Shown: one piece after another, positions 12,951 to 15,205 of the stretch
Position numbering within the stretch: the first letter of the stretch is position 1
Layout: each line of letters opens with the position of its first letter
From: Phoenicibacter congonensis
Lineage (GTDB): Bacteria; Actinomycetota; Coriobacteriia; Coriobacteriales; Eggerthellaceae
NCBI GenBank assembly: GCA_030530045.1
Contig: JAUMVS010000021.1
Span: 1 to 15,205, forward strand
Length of the DNA stretch: 15,205 nt
Reading direction: 5' to 3'
The notes under the pieces: generated by a model
Databases searched by the model: none
The model's input: only the letters and a program-made list of their open reading frames with translations
What the model was told of the DNA's origin: nothing
Position numbers and translations under genes: made by a program

Positions 12951-14846
12951 GTGTTCGAAAAAATATTTACTCCAATTAAGATCCGTGATCTTGTTCTTGA
13001 CAGTCGTGTTGTTATGACTGCAATGGGCACCAGATTTACCGATAATCATCTTGTCAACAGCAAGCACATTGCTTACCATGTAGCCAGAGCCAAAGGCGGC
13101 TGTACGCTGAATATGGTCGAAGTCTCCGGTGTGCATGACGGAAGCGATGCTATCATGTTTCTCTCACTGGCTCGTGATGAATATGTTCCCGAAATGAAGC
13201 GTCTGGTAGACGCTATACATGAGGTCGGCGGTAAATGCGGCATACAGCTATATCAAGGCGGCCTGGGTGTTTGCTTTGACAGTGATGCTGCTATGCTTGT
13301 TCCCGATGCCATGAGCCTTGAAGACATTCAAGAAGTTCGCATCGCCTTCGGCGAAGCAGCTCGTCGAGCTGTTGAAGCAGGATTTGACCTTATCGAGGTG
13401 CATTGTGCACATCAGTATCTTCTTCATTCTTTTTTGTCCCCGGCATTTAACCACCGCAGCGATGAGTATGGCGGTTCATTTGAAAACAGAGCAAAATTCC
13501 CCTTGGAGTGCCTTGAAATCGTGCGCAAAAATATGCCAGACGGGATGCCTCTGTTCATTCGCATGAACCTTCAGGACGACTACGTTGACGGATTGAGCAT
13601 TGAAGATTGTATAAGATTCTGTAAAATGGCAAAAGCGATAGGCGTTGATGTATTGAATCTTTCTCGAGGAAACATGGTGTCTGCCGCAAATAAATTCGAA
13701 GTTCCTCCCATTGACCTTCCTCACGGCTTCAATTTACCTATGGCTTCGCGTGTGCGCCGTGAAACCGGCATGATCACAATCGGAGTCGGCCGCATAAACG
13801 ATCCCTATTTTGCCGAGAAAGTTCTGGAAGACGACTTGGTTGACATGGTCGCCATGAGCCGTGCCCAGCTTGCTGATCCTGAATTAATGAACAAGATCCG
13901 TGACGGTCGCATAAACGAGATCGACCGCTGCTGCGGCTGCAATGAAGGTTGTCTTGACGGATTTGCAAATCTTGATATGCCGCATATAACATGTCTTCGT
14001 AATCCGGCCGTCGGGCGTGAAGCTGAGTGTGTCATCACTCCCTCTGATAATCCTCGCACTGTTTTGGTGGCAGGCGGTGGTATGGCCGGTATGATGGCCG
14101 CACGCACACTCCGCAAGAGAGGGCATCGTGTCATACTATGTGAAGCAAGCAATCGTTTAGGTGGTCAGTTTATTCTCGCCGGAAGTACGCCCCACAAGCT
14201 GGATATGAAAAAAGCCGCTCTTGAGATGGGAGAGCAAATCGTTAATTTGGGTATTGATGTAAGGCTGAATACTCCGGTCACTGCCGAGCTGATCAGACAG
14301 CTTAAGTCTGATGCTGTTTTTAATTGCGTCGGCTCGTCGCCCATTATTCCCAGCATACCCGGTTCGAGTCTCCCTAACGTAGTTGAAAGCCACGATATTA
14401 TTGACGGCAAAGTCAAGGTTTCAGGTAAAGTCGTTATTATTGGCGGCGGCATGGTAGGCTTAGAAACTGCCGAACTACTTATTGAATCCGGCCTTACACC
14501 TCCTACTGTTCTTGAAATGGGCAGCGCGGTCTGCGTCGATATGGGCTCTGCCCGTAAATACTGCATGATGCAAACTATTGAAGACAGTAAGATTGCCTGT
14601 GTCACCGATATAAAAGTCACCGAGATCAGAGAAAACATGGTCATAGGAGAAAAAAATGGCGAGCACCTTGAATTCCCCTGCGATTATGCCGTATTTGCTG
14701 TCGGAAGTCACAGCCGTGACAGCCACGAGCTTAAAGAAGCTTGCAGTGAACTCGGAATTGACCTGATCACTGTAGGTGACGCCAAAGAAGCGCGCCGTGC
14801 TTTGGAGGCCACGAGAGAAGCATTTGACGCGGCGCTCGCATTTTGA
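12951..14846 (+). CDS. BaiCD-type NADH:flavin oxidoreductase (second of two paralogues)
   Basis: A 631-residue paralogue of the preceding gene; over residues 39-111 I see only about 14 differences. FMN barrel with HCAHQY (His151, His154, Tyr156), Fe-S cysteines Cys327, Cys330, Cys334 and Cys348, FAD motif VAGGGMAGMMAA (373-384), and an intact second motif VIIGGGMVGLETAE (495-508). Recalled BaiCD shares IAYHVARAK-GC, GIQL-GG, GVGRIN, RAQLADP and HITC--NP with it. It would reduce the C=C of a conjugated ring ketone using NAD(P)H via FAD, Fe-S and FMN. Starts at GTG (see the ribosome binding site entry). It lacks the extra C-terminal tail (MNDPEYIKKITK) of its sister. It is the last gene of the plus-strand unit. 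Two copies may differ in stereochemistry or double-bond position (for example Delta1 versus Delta4), which cannot be decided here. Confidence 0.92.
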   Translation: MFEKIFTPIKIRDLVLDSRVVMTAMGTRFTDNHLVNSKHIAYHVARAKGGCTLNMVEVSGVHDGSDAIMFLSLARDEYVPEMKRLVDAIHEVGGKCGIQLYQGGLGVCFDSDAAMLVPDAMSLEDIQEVRIAFGEAARRAVEAGFDLIEVHCAHQYLLHSFLSPAFNHRSDEYGGSFENRAKFPLECLEIVRKNMPDGMPLFIRMNLQDDYVDGLSIEDCIRFCKMAKAIGVDVLNLSRGNMVSAANKFEVPPIDLPHGFNLPMASRVRRETGMITIGVGRINDPYFAEKVLEDDLVDMVAMSRAQLADPELMNKIRDGRINEIDRCCGCNEGCLDGFANLDMPHITCLRNPAVGREAECVITPSDNPRTVLVAGGGMAGMMAARTLRKRGHRVILCEASNRLGGQFILAGSTPHKLDMKKAALEMGEQIVNLGIDVRLNTPVTAELIRQLKSDAVFNCVGSSPIIPSIPGSSLPNVVESHDIIDGKVKVSGKVVIIGGGMVGLETAELLIESGLTPPTVLEMGSAVCVDMGSARKYCMMQTIEDSKIACVTDIKVTEIRENMVIGEKNGEHLEFPCDYAVFAVGSHSRDSHELKEACSELGIDLITVGDAKEARRALEATREAFDAALAF

Positions 14847-14908
14847 CCATACGCACTTCCATGTCGGCATGCTTCATTTATGAATAATATTAGAGCATGG
14901 CGTCTATA

Positions 14909-14940
14909 TTCCTCCCTCCCTTCCTTCCCTACTCCCCTTT
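14909..14940 (+). other. Pyrimidine-only tract after the last gene
   Basis: Thirty-two bases of C and T with a single A (14931), on the plus strand, 62 nt after the stop codon and directly before a perfect hairpin. A C-rich, G-free stretch in this place could act as a Rho loading site; it may also be simple low-complexity sequence. Confidence 0.35.
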
Positions 14941-14964
14941 GGCGGCGGTATTAATACCGCCGCC
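14941..14964. terminator. Perfect 24-bp palindrome, possible terminator of the plus-strand unit
   Basis: GGCGGCGGTATT followed by AATACCGCCGCC, fully self-complementary with a GC-rich base. The next bases (TCCGCATTTTA) give only a weak U run, so it is not a classical intrinsic terminator, but it would form a stable 3' hairpin. Confidence 0.5.
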
Positions 14965-15004
14965 TCCGCATTTTAGGCAAAATACAATTATTATATAAAT
15001 CATG

Positions 15005-15052
15005 AAAAGAGTGAGATCCTAATTATGCAACAGCTGCTCTTTTAATTTTTTT
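15005..15052 (+). terminator. Second possible terminator of the plus-strand unit
   Basis: AAAAGAG (15005-15011) pairs with CTCTTTT (15037-15043), followed by AATTTTTTT. The loop is long (25 nt) and the stem AT-rich, so it is moderate at best. No coding sequence is seen from 14847 to the right edge. Confidence 0.4.
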
Positions 15053-15070
15053 ACTCAAGGCTATTGAAAA

Positions 15071-15168
15071 AGAGGTGATGCGGGCTTATAATTCTACGTC
15101 CCGTCAAGATTTATGTGCAAAATTATTTGCACATAAATCTTGACGGGACCTTCCACGCCATCACCTCT
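15071..15168. repeat. Nested long palindrome (98 bp), possible MITE-like element or structured RNA
   Basis: A perfect inverted repeat of two 24-nt arms (15098-15121 and 15126-15149) surrounds the 4-nt loop ATTA. Outside it, AGAGGTGATG (15071-15080) pairs perfectly with CATCACCTCT (15159-15168), leaving an asymmetric internal stretch of 17 and 9 nt. No transposase frame is inside. The stem has no U tract after it on either strand, arguing against a simple terminator. Candidates are a miniature inverted-repeat element, a remnant of insertion-sequence ends, or a structured RNA. The remaining bases to the right edge show nothing I recognise. Confidence 0.6.
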
Positions 15169-15205
15169 AAGCTTACAGACAGCTATATTAAACTCTGCAC
15201 GCCGC

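Noticed and set aside
15098..15149. Integron attC site or CRISPR repeat
   Set aside because: The palindrome lacks the GTTRRRY/RYYYAAC core ends of attC, occurs once, and has no spacer-repeat array or integrase nearby.

Overview
The window looks like a chromosomal segment of a Gram-positive anaerobe, most likely a gut member of class Clostridia. The grounds are strong AGGAG-type ribosome binding sites, occasional GTG/TTG starts, U-tract terminators, and protein families typical of bile-acid- and steroid-reducing clostridia. This placement is inference. No rRNA, tRNA, CRISPR array or transposase gene was seen.

Layout. Positions 1-1624 (minus) hold the N-terminal two thirds of a copper P-type ATPase (copA), cut by the left edge and apparently starting at an ATT codon. 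A tandem hairpin/terminator region (about 1704-1780) separates it from an eight-gene minus-strand operon (8629 down to 1868). In transcription order this encodes: a BaiH-type flavin/Fe-S ene-reductase, a BaiE-type dehydratase (SnoaL fold), two paralogous short-chain dehydrogenases (SDRs), two identical 71-residue proteins, a second BaiE-like dehydratase, and a major facilitator transporter. A divergent promoter region (8630-8900) follows. Then, on the plus strand, come an unusual regulator (TetR DNA-binding domain plus an IscU/NifU-like C-terminal domain), a classical SDR, and two paralogous BaiCD-type ene-reductases. The right end (14847-15205) has no gene but holds several hairpins, including a 24-bp perfect palindrome.

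How the genes fit together. The set mirrors the core of the bai (bile acid 7-dehydroxylation) pathway: hydroxysteroid-type SDRs oxidise or reduce ring hydroxyls, BaiCD/BaiH-type flavoenzymes reduce C=C bonds conjugated to a ketone, and BaiE-type enzymes remove water. No CoA ligase (BaiB) or CoA transferase (BaiF) is present in the window, and the transporter is not of the BaiG type. The simplest inference is uptake of a polycyclic steroid- or terpenoid-like compound, then oxidation, dehydration and multi-step C=C reduction of the free (non-CoA) molecule, perhaps as an electron sink. The regulator is placed to control both divergent units and may sense the substrate, redox state or Fe-S status. 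The true substrate cannot be read from sequence.

The strongest leads are the CoA-free bai-like locus, the TetR-IscU fusion regulator, and the tandem pair of small genes that differ only at synonymous sites.
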